Part shown: piece after piece, positions 8,330 through 16,934 of the stretch | Position numbering within the stretch: the stretch's first letter is position 1 | Layout of the letters: each line of letters opens with the position of its first letter | Source: Oscillospiraceae bacterium | Lineage (GTDB): Bacteria > Bacillota > Clostridia > Oscillospirales > Ruminococcaceae | Length of the DNA stretch: 64,000 nucleotides | Direction: 5' to 3' | Assembly (NCBI GenBank): GCA_017847875.1 | Contig: JAGASN010000020.1 | Location: 94,307-158,306 of the forward strand | Notes under the pieces: model-generated | Database searches by the model: none | Seen by the model: the letters and a program-made list of their open reading frames with translations, nothing else | Told to the model about the DNA's origin: nothing | Position numbers and translations under genes: made by a program

Positions 8330-9214
8330 TCAGTCAACGTCCTGAATAATCTGTTCGGGTCTTTCGTCAAGGCAATCCGGATGACGGAGGATCCAATCAA
8401 GCTGTTTAAAAGCGGTTGCATAATAATGACCGTCGGTAATGCGTTCATCGGAAACAACGGTAAAATCAACGTATTTGTGTTTTTCAACGCTTCCGTCCTT
8501 CTGAACTTCAAGTTCGGTGCGTTTTGCGCCGAAGGTGAGGAAAATCGGGCAGTTTCCGAAGTTATAGAGGTGGTGATAAATCGGCGCAATTCCGAGGGAA
8601 CCGAGGTTGGAGATAAACATGCTGCAATGGAAGGGCGAAGCTTTGTGGATTATTTTCGGCATAAGTCCGAAATAATCCAGGAAGTTTATGAACGCAACAA
8701 AAGCACGGAGAACGAGAGCGGGCATATAGTTGATGATTCTCGCAACGTTATCGAAAAGGTTTGAATCCCCGGCTTTTCTTGCAATTTCAACCGCTTTGTC
8801 CATTTTTCTGTAAACGTCATCGGCGGTGTCGTCCGGGCTGAAAACAACCTTAATTGCGGATTCCTGGGCGTTGAGTTCCATGCTCTTTTTGACCATCATG
8901 CTGACGGTGATGTCTTCGCCGTGCTGATAAATCCTTTGTCCCGCAACAAAGCGGTTCATTGCGGGTTTTTGGGAAACAAGGCGAACATAGGCCGCAAGAA
9001 CAACATGGAGAAAACCGAATCCGGAAAGTCCGTCTTCGCGGCGTTTTTTCTTTATGTAATTTTCAATTCTTCCAAGTTCAACGGAACTGGAGAAAAGGTT
9101 TGAAGCATCGTTCCTGGTCTTCATAATAAAAGGAACGATATAAGACATCGGCGACAAAGAACGAACACGATATCCGTCATAACGGTCGCCAAAGCGTTTT
9201 TTCCTCTTTTCCAT
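8330..9214 (-). CDS. E2-type (2-oxoacid dehydrogenase) acyltransferase-like protein without catalytic His
   Basis: The 294-residue product matches the chloramphenicol acetyltransferase-like catalytic domain of 2-oxoacid dehydrogenase E2 proteins, without lipoyl or E1/E3-binding domains. It shows MNRFVAGQRIY, the SNLGSLGI strand and a C-terminal SDERITDGHYYATAF. In true E2 enzymes the last motif is HxxxDG; here the His position is Glu (ERITDG), so normal acyl transfer chemistry is doubtful. Similar stand-alone proteins are common in Clostridia with unknown role. It opens a likely operon with the MFS and GDPD genes. Confidence 0.8.
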   Translation of the reverse strand: MEKRKKRFGDRYDGYRVRSLSPMSYIVPFIMKTRNDASNLFSSSVELGRIENYIKKKRREDGLSGFGFLHVVLAAYVRLVSQKPAMNRFVAGQRIYQHGEDITVSMMVKKSMELNAQESAIKVVFSPDDTADDVYRKMDKAVEIARKAGDSNLFDNVARIINYMPALVLRAFVAFINFLDYFGLMPKIIHKASPFHCSMFISNLGSLGIAPIYHHLYNFGNCPIFLTFGAKRTELEVQKDGSVEKHKYVDFTVVSDERITDGHYYATAFKQLDWILRHPDCLDERPEQIIQDVD

Positions 9215-9404
9215 AAATAAAATCCTTTCTGCTTAAAAAGCATAAACTATTAACAACATTATAACAGAAATTTATATATAAATCTATTAAAATGAAATAT
9301 TTGGGCGAAAAAAGATTGATATAATTCAAAAGCCTATATTTTACTGTGAAAATTGAAAGTTTTAGTGTAAATTGTTAAAAAATCAACTGTTGTTCTTGTA
9401 AGTC

Positions 9405-9432
9405 TTGACTTATTTTTATATTGTGGTAGAAT
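9405..9432 (+). promoter_or_regulatory. Promoter of the sigma-factor gene
   Basis: TTGACT (9405-9410) and TAGAAT (9427-9432) with a 16-base spacer, about 37 bases upstream of the chosen ATG. Confidence 0.65.
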
Positions 9433-9468
9433 ATTATTTAATTGGTCTTGATAGAAAGGCGTTCCCTT

Positions 9469-10038
9469 ATGTGCAAAAACAAAAAATCTATTGAATCCAT
9501 GGCGGAAAAAATCCGCAGCGGCGATTATAACGATTTTGGAAAACTTTTGCATCTTTGCGCCTATATTCCAAAGGAAACTTTTCTCGAGGCGGAAAAACTC
9601 GGCTATGAAAAAGAGGACATCTATCAGGAATCTGTTGTGGCTTTTCTTCATGCGCTCCATTCATTTGATGAAAAAAAGGGAGCGGGTTTCAGAACTTTTG
9701 CTTCCGTTTGCATAAGAAACCACATTTCTTCAATCCTTCGGAGCGGTCAGCGCGCAAAAAACTCTGCAATGATTGATTATGTTGCAATTGACGAAGTTAA
9801 ACTTGCTTCAAAAAGCGAACCCGAAACGGACTGGATTGAAAAAGAAACTTTTTTTAATATGAAAAAGCGGATTTTTGAAGTTCTTTCTGAATTCGAACTG
9901 GAAGTTCTTCGGCTTTATTTAAAAGGTTTTTCCTATAAAACCATTGGCGAAAAACTTGGAAAAACCGAAAAATCCGTTGGGAACGCGCTTTCACGCGTTC
10001 GGAAAAAACTCCGGAACGAAATCAGACCGGAAAATTAA
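9469..10038 (+). CDS. Sigma-70 family RNA polymerase sigma factor (SigH-like)
   Basis: The 189-residue product has a region 2 (EDIYQESVVAFLHALHSFDEKKGAGFRTFASVCIRNHI, described here in pieces: YQESVVAFLHAL and FRTFASVCIRNHI) and a C-terminal region 4 helix-turn-helix (LKGFSYKTIGEKLGKTEKS, NALSRVRKKLR). The region 2 pattern resembles SigH of Bacillus more than ECF factors. I chose the ATG at 9469 (GAAAGG nine bases upstream) over an in-frame TTG at 9442. No anti-sigma gene is adjacent. Its regulon is unknown. Confidence 0.85.
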   Translation: MCKNKKSIESMAEKIRSGDYNDFGKLLHLCAYIPKETFLEAEKLGYEKEDIYQESVVAFLHALHSFDEKKGAGFRTFASVCIRNHISSILRSGQRAKNSAMIDYVAIDEVKLASKSEPETDWIEKETFFNMKKRIFEVLSEFELEVLRLYLKGFSYKTIGEKLGKTEKSVGNALSRVRKKLRNEIRPEN

Positions 10039-10166
10039 TTATTTTTGGTATGCGGCCTTTTTGGCTGGATATACGAATGCTCCGTGGCACCCGGCAACGT
10101 ATCTTTCAAGGCGATTGTGGTAAACCAAGGGCAAATACATTTATTCAAAAAGAAGAGGTAAAAACA

Positions 10167-10445
10167 ATGTACGAAGACAAAACCTTAGTGTGCAAAGAAT
10201 GCGGAAAAGAATTTACTTTTACCGCCGGAGAACAGGAATTCTATGCAGAACGCGGATTCGTTAACGAACCCCAGCGCTGCAAAGAATGCCGTGATGCACG
10301 CAAGAACAAAATCAAAACCCAGAAAGAAATGTACACCACCACTTGTGCAGCCTGCGGATGCGAAGCAAAAGTTCCTTTCAAACCCAGAGAAGATCGCCCT
10401 GTTTATTGCAGCGAATGCTTTGCAAAAATGAAAAACGAAGAATAA
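10167..10445 (+). CDS. Small zinc-ribbon protein
   Basis: The 92-residue product carries three or four CxxC knuckles: CKECGKEF near residue 9, CKECRDARK near 38, CAACGC near 60 and CSEC near 81, which fits the zinc-ribbon proteins annotated as probable zinc-binding domains in Clostridia. A longer frame opens upstream, but AAGAGGT lies 6 bases before this ATG and the Cys pattern starts right after it. The role is unknown; nucleic-acid binding is typical for such ribbons. The preceding 128 bases (10039-10166) hold no convincing gene. A bidirectional terminator follows. Confidence 0.8.
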   Translation: MYEDKTLVCKECGKEFTFTAGEQEFYAERGFVNEPQRCKECRDARKNKIKTQKEMYTTTCAACGCEAKVPFKPREDRPVYCSECFAKMKNEE

Positions 10446-10470
10446 TTTCTGATATTTTTCAGTTAAATTA

Positions 10471-10501
10471 AAAAATCCCGTCTTTAAGACGGGATTTTTT
10501 T
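10471..10501. terminator. Bidirectional terminator
   Basis: AAATCCCGTCTT..AAGACGGGATTT flanked by A and T runs on both sides; it serves the zinc-ribbon gene (plus) and the DHHW-type gene (minus). Confidence 0.9.
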
Positions 10502-10503
10502 GT

Positions 10504-11598
10504 TTATGCTATAAATTCAAGCTTTTCAAAATCAATTCCGGAAACAAAGGCAGAAGTGCTATACGCAAAAAGAACCTGGTCATAATCTTCAAGAACAATT
10601 TCTGAAAGAAGGTTTTCACTTGCAAGATTAAGTTCCACAAAGGTTATTCTGTCATAATTCGAAATCAGGAACGGAAGCCAGCTTTTTGCGGTTTCGTCAC
10701 CGAAAACCAGAAGAGAACTGCGTTCGCCGAAGCTTTCCGAAACGGTTATATCCATAACCGGCGAAATTCCGCCGAAAATCATATCCGTTTTGTTTTCAAA
10801 AAGGTTTTCGTTTTGGACAAAAATGCTTTCGGAAAGTCGCTTTGAGCCATCGTTTTTCCGGTGCTCAAAAACAATGTTTTCGCTTTCGGTATATTCATAA
10901 AGTGAAACAAAATCCGAAGAAGCATAGGAACGGAGAAAATCTGTCGCAAGGCTTCCGTAAAAGCCATGGGCCGCATAGGCAACGGAAAAGGAGTCCATTG
11001 TGTTCTGCTCAATTCCAAGCCTGTTGCAAAGTTCACCGTAAATATAATATCCGCCGAGAGAGGTGGGAAGATTTTCCGTATGATAATAAATATATTCGTC
11101 GCGATGGTCATATAGAGTCTGATAAATATCCGTTGTGCGGACTTTTCCTTCAAATTCCGAATACATGTTGTTAATCATGTTTCGCTGGTTATAAATATCT
11201 TTTCCGGTGAAGTTATCAATCTCTTGCTGAAGAATTACCGAAGCGGTTGGTATGAGCATAAAATATGGCTTTATCTGATTTTTTTCTGCAAAACCGAGAA
11301 TATAATTTTTTGCGGCAGAAAAAATTCTGGAAGTGGGTTTTTCAATATCCAGAAGAAGACTTCCTTCGCTTCCCACATAAATGTTACCAAAATGTCTTAC
11401 GCCGGAAACATAGCGGATTGTATCCATAAGTCCGGAAAGTTCCTCCCGGAAAGGCATGTTTTCAGAAAGAGATTTTTCAATTTTTTCAAAAGTGTTTTCT
11501 TCGGAAGGAAGGCTTTCTGCCGAAAAAACATTGCTCAAAGCAAAAATTCCGGTTCCGAAAATCATTGTTATAATAAGAAAAGCGGCAAATTTTTTCGT
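10504..11598 (-). CDS. DHHW/AlgX-like secreted protein with replaced catalytic residues
   Basis: Extracytoplasmic partner of an MBOAT acyltransferase. The product begins with a signal-anchor (TKKFAAFLIITMIFGTG) and carries the NIYVGSEGSLLLD and NMYSEFEGKVRTTDIYQ segments of the DHHW family. The family's name motif, usually TDHHWTTLG, reads TENLPTSLGG, and the usual KDSYANCF nucleophile motif reads GDETAKSWLPFL, so Ser, His and Asp are all replaced. The first ATG is at 11565, but AGGAGG with 8-base spacing points to an ACG at 11598 that restores the TKK signal-peptide start. Downstream of the MBOAT gene. Confidence 0.75.
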   Translation of the reverse strand, partial: TKKFAAFLIITMIFGTGIFALSNVFSAESLPSEENTFEKIEKSLSENMPFREELSGLMDTIRYVSGVRHFGNIYVGSEGSLLLDIEKPTSRIFSAAKNYILGFAEKNQIKPYFMLIPTASVILQQEIDNFTGKDIYNQRNMINNMYSEFEGKVRTTDIYQTLYDHRDEYIYYHTENLPTSLGGYYIYGELCNRLGIEQNTMDSFSVAYAAHGFYGSLATDFLRSYASSDFVSLYEYTESENIVFEHRKNDGSKRLSESIFVQNENLFENKTDMIFGGISPVMDITVSESFGERSSLLVFGDETAKSWLPFLISNYDRITFVELNLASENLLSEIVLEDYDQVLFAYSTSAFVSGIDFEKLEFIA

Positions 11599-11633
11599 TT
11601 TAAAAACCTCCTTTCAGAAAATTTGGGGTTGTC

Positions 11634-12959
11634 TTATAAAAGTTCCGCGGTAATAAGAGTGAGCAGGGCAGCACTTTCGAAAACAGCAAAAATGCTGTAA
11701 AGAACAGGTGCTTTTTTGCTTAAATAATGAATGAACATTCCGAAAAGGCTGAGCATAAAGAAAGCTCCGACGGCCAGAACAAGAATATTCTGGGAAACGA
11801 TGTATGCCGTGTGGTCGGTTACCATGGGCGCTCCGATTCCGAACATTGCCTTGAATGAGGTTATGATATAATCAATTCCGGGTGCGGAAAAAATTACCAT
11901 TGAGAACATGGTTATAACAAAGGTATAAATTCTTGTGAAAGTGTGGGGAATTTTGCGGAGCAGGCGAAGAAGGAAAAAATCTTCGATAATAATGAACGCC
12001 GCAATATAGAGCCCCCAGAAGATGAAGTTCATTTCAATTCCGAACCAGATTCCGCAAAGCATACAGATAAGAATTGTGTTTACAATAAACTGCGGACGGG
12101 AATTTTTGTCGGTTCTGAGAACGTCGTAAACGTAGTGACGGAAAAATCCGGTTACGGTCATGTTGAACCTGTCGAGGAAATCCGAAACAGAGGGACTTTG
12201 GAAAGGAAAATAAAAGTTTTGCGGAAGCTCAATTCCAAAACATCTTCCAAGGCCTCTTGCAATATCGCAAAAGCCGGAAAGATCAAAGAAAATCATCATG
12301 GAAAAAACAATCATATTGAGCCATGCGCCAATTACGGAAATTTCTTCCGAATTGGAAGCAAGAAGTTCCTCATGGAGCCTTGCGAGAGGAAGCGCAAGAA
12401 TAACATATTTTGCAAGTCCGCGGATGAAAAAGAAAAGTCCGTTTCCTGTTTCGGAAAGGGAAAACTTTTCGTGGTTGGGAAGATATTTTATATCTTTTGC
12501 CCGAACCAGGGGACCTCTGGAAAGTTTTCCGAAAAAGGCAAGAAAAACAACAAAATCCGGAAAAGAATTTATAGGTTCAGCTTCGTGTTTGTAAATATCT
12601 ACAAAATATCCTATGGCGGTAAAGGAAATTACCATTGCAACAAAAGGCGCAAAGCCGCCGGAAAGCTGGTTCGTAACGGAAGAAACAATTATTACCGCGG
12701 CATTAAAAGTAATTGCAAAGAGAAAAACAGATTTTTTCGTCTTCGGATTTTCGGAATTTGCCGCCATTGCTTTTGAAATTATGAAAAGAAGAATTAAATC
12801 CGCAAGGAAGAAAATAAAGTTTTGTGCCTGAGAAAAAGCTATAAAAACAAGTGAAATTAAGGCAAGAACGCCGTTTTTGAATTTTTGCGGAGTTAAGTTG
12901 AAAACAACAAGCGCCGCCGGCAGAAAAAGATATAAAAATGTAAGACTGTTAATTTCCAA
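11634..12959 (-). CDS. MBOAT family protein (AlgI/DltB-like) lacking the active-site histidine
   Basis: The 441-residue, roughly 11-helix membrane protein fits the MBOAT fold that moves acyl groups across the membrane for O-acylation of surface polymers. It has SFTAIGYFVDIYKHE, SRGPLVRAKDIKYL, FFDLSGFCDIARG and FLDRFNMTVTGFFRHYVYD, all family landmarks. The invariant region, usually GLWHGaxWtFxxWGxxHG, reads GIWFGIEMNFIFWGLYIA: both histidines are gone. It starts with TTG behind AAGGAGG. It is paired with a DHHW protein that is altered in the same way, so the complex probably has another role or is decaying. Confidence 0.85.
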   Translation of the reverse strand: MEINSLTFLYLFLPAALVVFNLTPQKFKNGVLALISLVFIAFSQAQNFIFFLADLILLFIISKAMAANSENPKTKKSVFLFAITFNAAVIIVSSVTNQLSGGFAPFVAMVISFTAIGYFVDIYKHEAEPINSFPDFVVFLAFFGKLSRGPLVRAKDIKYLPNHEKFSLSETGNGLFFFIRGLAKYVILALPLARLHEELLASNSEEISVIGAWLNMIVFSMMIFFDLSGFCDIARGLGRCFGIELPQNFYFPFQSPSVSDFLDRFNMTVTGFFRHYVYDVLRTDKNSRPQFIVNTILICMLCGIWFGIEMNFIFWGLYIAAFIIIEDFFLLRLLRKIPHTFTRIYTFVITMFSMVIFSAPGIDYIITSFKAMFGIGAPMVTDHTAYIVSQNILVLAVGAFFMLSLFGMFIHYLSKKAPVLYSIFAVFESAALLTLITAELL

Positions 12960-12974
12960 TCGGGGCGCCTCCTT

Positions 12975-13586
12975 TCAGATTTCTTTTAATCTTTCAATGG
13001 CGGAAAGAAGTTCCGTTTTTGTTGTAATTATCGGAAGAATTTCCGCAAGGGAATTTGCGGTTAGCATTTTTGGAAGGGAATAAAATTCGCAAAGCTTCCT
13101 GCGGAGTTCGGAAGAATTTTCCCCGCCGGAAAGACCGATTTCGTAAAGAAAGCTTTTGCTTAAAGGTTCGGTCCTTTCGGAATTTCCGCTTTCCGGGTCA
13201 ATTCCGGCTTTTCTGAAGGCGGAAAGTAAGACCTCGGTTGTCATTCCTTCAACGCCGAGAAGATTTTCCTTTCCGGGTTTTGCCTTGCGTTTTTCTTTTC
13301 CGTGGATATCCGGAATAAAAACGTTTTTTATGTTCGCTTTCGGAATTGCGGAAGAAAGATAATGCCGAAGCCGAAAACCTGCGGAATCCGAATCCGTAAG
13401 GATTATTATTCCGTTTTTCTCCGCAATTCTGCGGATAAGCGCAAGGCGGTCCTTGTTGTTATAAATTCTGAAACCTCCGAGCTCGATTATGTTTGCGTCA
13501 AAAAGCGGAGCAAGGCGGATTTTATCATATTTTCCTTCAACGATTATGGTTTCTTTTATTTTAATACGGGTTTGTGAATTTTCCAT
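12975..13586 (-). CDS. Toprim-domain RNase M5-like protein (DUF4093 type)
   Basis: The 203-residue product starts IKIKETIIVEGKYDKIRL, the Toprim glutamate motif of ribonuclease M5, followed by IIILTDSDSAGFRLR, the DxD motif, and FIPDIHGKEKR. The C-terminal half (about 115-203) matches the extra domain seen in clostridial RNase M5-like proteins. RNase M5 matures 5S rRNA; whether this paralogue does so cannot be decided here because a canonical rnmV may exist elsewhere. It follows holA with a 10-base gap and is likely cotranscribed with it. Confidence 0.85.
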   Translation of the reverse strand: MENSQTRIKIKETIIVEGKYDKIRLAPLFDANIIELGGFRIYNNKDRLALIRRIAEKNGIIILTDSDSAGFRLRHYLSSAIPKANIKNVFIPDIHGKEKRKAKPGKENLLGVEGMTTEVLLSAFRKAGIDPESGNSERTEPLSKSFLYEIGLSGGENSSELRRKLCEFYSLPKMLTANSLAEILPIITTKTELLSAIERLKEI

Positions 13587-13596
13587 GAATCCTCCG

Positions 13597-14682
13597 TTAT
13601 TTTATGGAGAAAAGTTTTGCGACCGTTTCGTCAAGAATAACGTTTTCGTCGCCGCCGGTGCTTTTCATCCGCTGTTCCGCGCTAAGAAGAGCATCAATGC
13701 AAAGAAGAAGCGCTTCGGAAGAATATCTGCTTTGGGAATTAAGCGCCCTTTCAATAAGGAACTGGCGGGGTTTCGGGTAGCTTTTCGGAAAATCCGCCGC
13801 AATATCAAATTTTGTTTTTCCGGCAGAACGGGCGGCTTTTGCCCGGAACATATCAATATACATTCCGGAAAGAATGTTGAGAATAAGCGGGGCTGATTCG
13901 CCCATTTCCCGAAGTTCCTGAAGAACAAGAAAAGCTCCGCTGCGGTCCTTTGCGGAAATTTTTGCGGAAAGGTCAAAAACTTTTGCGTCCGGTGTTGCGC
14001 AGGTCATAAGATCGATATCCGCTTTTGAAATAATTCCGGTGCCCTTATATTCCGCAACTTTCCGCGCTTCGTTCATCAAAAGGGCAGAATCGTTTCCGCA
14101 GCGTTCCACCATATAGGCGCAAAGGTCGCGGTGGATGCTGCATTTATATTTTGCGCAGGTTTTTTCAATAATAGTGCAAAGTTCGGCGGTTGTGGGTGTT
14201 TCGCATTTTATAACGCCGCCTTCGGATTTATCAATAAGTTTTTTAAGAGATTCAATTCTGTTTTTCTTCCCGGTTTTGCTTTCGGTTTTGGGTTTGGAAT
14301 CCTTTTTTGCTTCGGTTTCAACGGAATAGAAAGCAAAAACAAGAACCGTTGAGCCTCCCATTTCCGAAACTTCGGAAACAAGCTGTTCAAATTTTTTGAA
14401 TTCGTTTTCACCCGTGCTTCCGAAAGGAAGATCTTCGCAGATAACGCATCTTCTTCCGCCGCCGAAGGTTATTTCAAAAGCGGCGTCCGCAACGGTATCC
14501 GCAGAAACGTTTCCGGAAAAACGGTGGGTATCAAAACCGGTTCCGCCTTCGGTGGTCATTGAAACAATTTTGTTCAGAATCGTGCGTTTTCGCTGGTCGT
14601 CGCTGCCGCCGATAAAATAGCATGGCAGAGGAACGCCAATTTTGAGGTGGCGCCGGACTTCTTCCATATCTTTAAAAATCAT
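13597..14682 (-). CDS. holA: DNA polymerase III subunit delta
   Basis: Clamp-loader subunit that opens the beta clamp. The 361-residue product has the HolA layout: PCYFIGGSDDQRKRTILNKIV (read as YFIGGSDDQRK) near residue 20, an AAA+-like domain without Walker A, CGNDSALLMNEARKV in the middle and the C-terminal collar region with ALNSQSRYSSEALLLCIDAL. Its ATG overlaps the comEC stop by four bases, a common clostridial arrangement (comEC-holA). Confidence 0.93.
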   Translation of the reverse strand: MIFKDMEEVRRHLKIGVPLPCYFIGGSDDQRKRTILNKIVSMTTEGGTGFDTHRFSGNVSADTVADAAFEITFGGGRRCVICEDLPFGSTGENEFKKFEQLVSEVSEMGGSTVLVFAFYSVETEAKKDSKPKTESKTGKKNRIESLKKLIDKSEGGVIKCETPTTAELCTIIEKTCAKYKCSIHRDLCAYMVERCGNDSALLMNEARKVAEYKGTGIISKADIDLMTCATPDAKVFDLSAKISAKDRSGAFLVLQELREMGESAPLILNILSGMYIDMFRAKAARSAGKTKFDIAADFPKSYPKPRQFLIERALNSQSRYSSEALLLCIDALLSAEQRMKSTGGDENVILDETVAKLFSIK

Positions 14683-16823
14683 TGGCCGGCACTTCCTTTC
14701 GTTAAATTTCCGCCATGGGCGAAGAAAACCGCTTCACCGTTTTTAAGGGTGATGATTTCGTTTGTTCCGCTGTAATATCCGCCTTTTTCACGAAGAATAA
14801 GATAATCACAACGAAGAGCGGGAAAAAATTCAGGGGAAACCCCATCGAGAATGATTATATCAGCCCGGCGGAACTTGGGTTCAATATCCATTATATCACA
14901 TTCTTCAAAAATGTATAGAACCGTAATGTCGTTTATCTCAAAAGCCACGGCGGAATCCGGAAAAATTTTTGCCGCGGAACCTTCGGAAAAAGAAAAACTT
15001 TCTTTGGAAATTTCTTTTGCAAAGTCAAATCTTTCAATGCAATCTTCCGTGCTCAGAAAAGCAACTTCGGGCTTTGAAGAATCCACCACAGCGAATTCCG
15101 CGGAATCCGATTCCGGATTAAAACTTATAACATAATTGTATCCGGATTCGGGGAAATCGTAATAAAAAATTTCGCCGGCAGAAACGCCGTTTGTTATGAG
15201 CAGGGAATCTTTATCTTTTGAGCACGAAATTGCCGTTCCGTGCTCAAAGGCGGAAATTTTAATTTCCGCAACGCCGGAAAAAGCAATGTTGCTGCAAATA
15301 ATTCCGGCAAAAAGAAGAGCGGAGGACATTATGACGGAATGTTTTGCGAAGCGAAAACTTTTTGAAAAAACAATCGGAAAAATTATGAGCACGGCGCTTC
15401 CCAAAATCCAGACATAAAACCAGTTTTCGGAAGCATCGATATACGAAAAGGAAAATCCGGCGAAAAAATCGGCAATTGCAAGAAGAACATCGGCGCAAAG
15501 GGAACTTATTGCGGCGGTGAATCCTGCCGCAAAACCGAGGAACGGAACCATTCCGAGAAGAACGGTTATGATTCCGAAAATAATGGTATATTGGGCGAAA
15601 AATCCGGCAAAGATGTTGGAAACGGGCGAAACAACCGAAACTTTTCCAAAAACAAGCGCAGAAACCGGAAGAACCGCAAGAAAGGAAACAACGCTTACAC
15701 AAAAAGCCTGAATCACATAGTTGGCAAAGCGGTTTTCTCCGGTTTTAAGGCGTCCGGAAAAATATTTTTTAAGCGGCGGAACAAAGAAAGAAATTGCGCC
15801 GCAGGCGGAAACCGACATAAGAAATCCAACGTCGCAGGCGGCCATGGGGCTTGTCAGAAGGACCGCAACAACGGCGATTCCGAGATTTTCAATGGATTTT
15901 GAACCGGAAAATAAAAGCCGTGAAAAATAGCTTATGATAAGCATAAAAGCGGAACGGCGGACGGACATTCCGAAACCGCCGACAAACATATAAATAAAGA
16001 TAAAAACTATCATTAAAACGGATTCCGTAACAAGATATTTTTTGCCGCGGAAAAAAGTTTTGAACAGGTTTCGGATAAGATCTGAAATTATCACCATGTG
16101 CATGCCGGAAATTGCAAGAATGTGGCTCATTCCGCTTCTGCGGAAAGCGGTTATAATTTCGTTTCCAAGTTCTCCCCGGGTTCCGATAAGAAGCTGTTCC
16201 AAAAAAGGAGCATGCCAATCGATAAAAAATCTGTATATTACGGAAGAGATTTTTTCACGGATAAGGTGAATGAAATATCCGAAGGAAGAATGTTCTTCCC
16301 CGATAACTTCAATGGGAGAATTTGTATAAGCATGAATGGAAATTTTTCCGGAACGGTTAGCAAGAACATTGCTTAAATTTTCGTTTTCATAAATTCTGAA
16401 AGTTACTTCGCAGGAAACTTTGTCATAAACTTCCGCAAAATTTTCGTCCCAGCCGGAAACAAGAACTTTAATTTTCTGCGGAGCGCCTTCAACATCCACA
16501 GAATCGGTTTTTATGGTGTAAACAGGGTTACCTCCGGCGGCGGAAACTTCGGTAACTGTTCCGGAAATTTCTGCGGAAATTCCGTCAAGTCCAAGCGAAG
16601 GATTGAACACAAAAAGAACATTGGCAAGAACAAGCGAAAAACCAACGGCGGCGGAAGCAAAAAAAGCCGCAGTCCGGAAATATTTTCTTCCGAAAACACA
16701 GAAACCAACGCAGCCCAAAACGGAACAGATTATCAGAATCAGCGAAATTTTAAGCGGAATGAAGGAAGCGAAAAAAGCGGAACAAAGCATTATTATCGCA
16801 AAAACCGTGAAAAAATATGGCAT
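14679..16823 (-). CDS. comEC: ComEC/Rec2 family DNA uptake channel protein, C-terminal hydrolase domain degenerate
   Basis: Membrane channel thought to pass single-stranded DNA during transformation. The 714-residue product has N-terminal helices and an OB-like DUF4131 segment, then the competence domain with GTRGELGNEIITAFRRSGMSHILAISGMH (short motif: GMSHILAISGMH) and many helices to about 490. The C-terminal 220 residues should be a metallo-beta-lactamase fold, but no HxHxDH signature is present, so nuclease or hydrolase activity is unlikely. No other com genes are in the window. Start supported by AAGGAGGCG. Confidence 0.88.
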   Translation of the reverse strand: MPYFFTVFAIIMLCSAFFASFIPLKISLILIICSVLGCVGFCVFGRKYFRTAAFFASAAVGFSLVLANVLFVFNPSLGLDGISAEISGTVTEVSAAGGNPVYTIKTDSVDVEGAPQKIKVLVSGWDENFAEVYDKVSCEVTFRIYENENLSNVLANRSGKISIHAYTNSPIEVIGEEHSSFGYFIHLIREKISSVIYRFFIDWHAPFLEQLLIGTRGELGNEIITAFRRSGMSHILAISGMHMVIISDLIRNLFKTFFRGKKYLVTESVLMIVFIFIYMFVGGFGMSVRRSAFMLIISYFSRLLFSGSKSIENLGIAVVAVLLTSPMAACDVGFLMSVSACGAISFFVPPLKKYFSGRLKTGENRFANYVIQAFCVSVVSFLAVLPVSALVFGKVSVVSPVSNIFAGFFAQYTIIFGIITVLLGMVPFLGFAAGFTAAISSLCADVLLAIADFFAGFSFSYIDASENWFYVWILGSAVLIIFPIVFSKSFRFAKHSVIMSSALLFAGIICSNIAFSGVAEIKISAFEHGTAISCSKDKDSLLITNGVSAGEIFYYDFPESGYNYVISFNPESDSAEFAVVDSSKPEVAFLSTEDCIERFDFAKEISKESFSFSEGSAAKIFPDSAVAFEINDITVLYIFEECDIMDIEPKFRRADIIILDGVSPEFFPALRCDYLILREKGGYYSGTNEIITLKNGEAVFFAHGGNLTKGSAGQ

Positions 16824-16884
16824 TTGTTTTTCGCCTCCTTTTTCTTATAATTATGCCAAAAAAAGCGGCTTTTTTCAATAGTGA

Positions 16885-16922
16885 AACTGCGTCCGGTTTA
16901 AAAAAGCGGACGCAGTTTTTTA
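16885..16922. terminator. Hairpin between MATE and comEC genes
   Basis: CTGCGTCCG..CGGACGCAG perfect stem; the T run is stronger on the plus strand, weaker on the minus strand that carries both genes. Confidence 0.6.
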
Positions 16923-16934
16923 TGAATTATATAC

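Noticed and set aside
10039..10166. Possible gene remnant upstream of the zinc-ribbon gene (a frame reading GLFGWIYEC)
   Set aside because: Too short, with no start and no certain family; could be chance.
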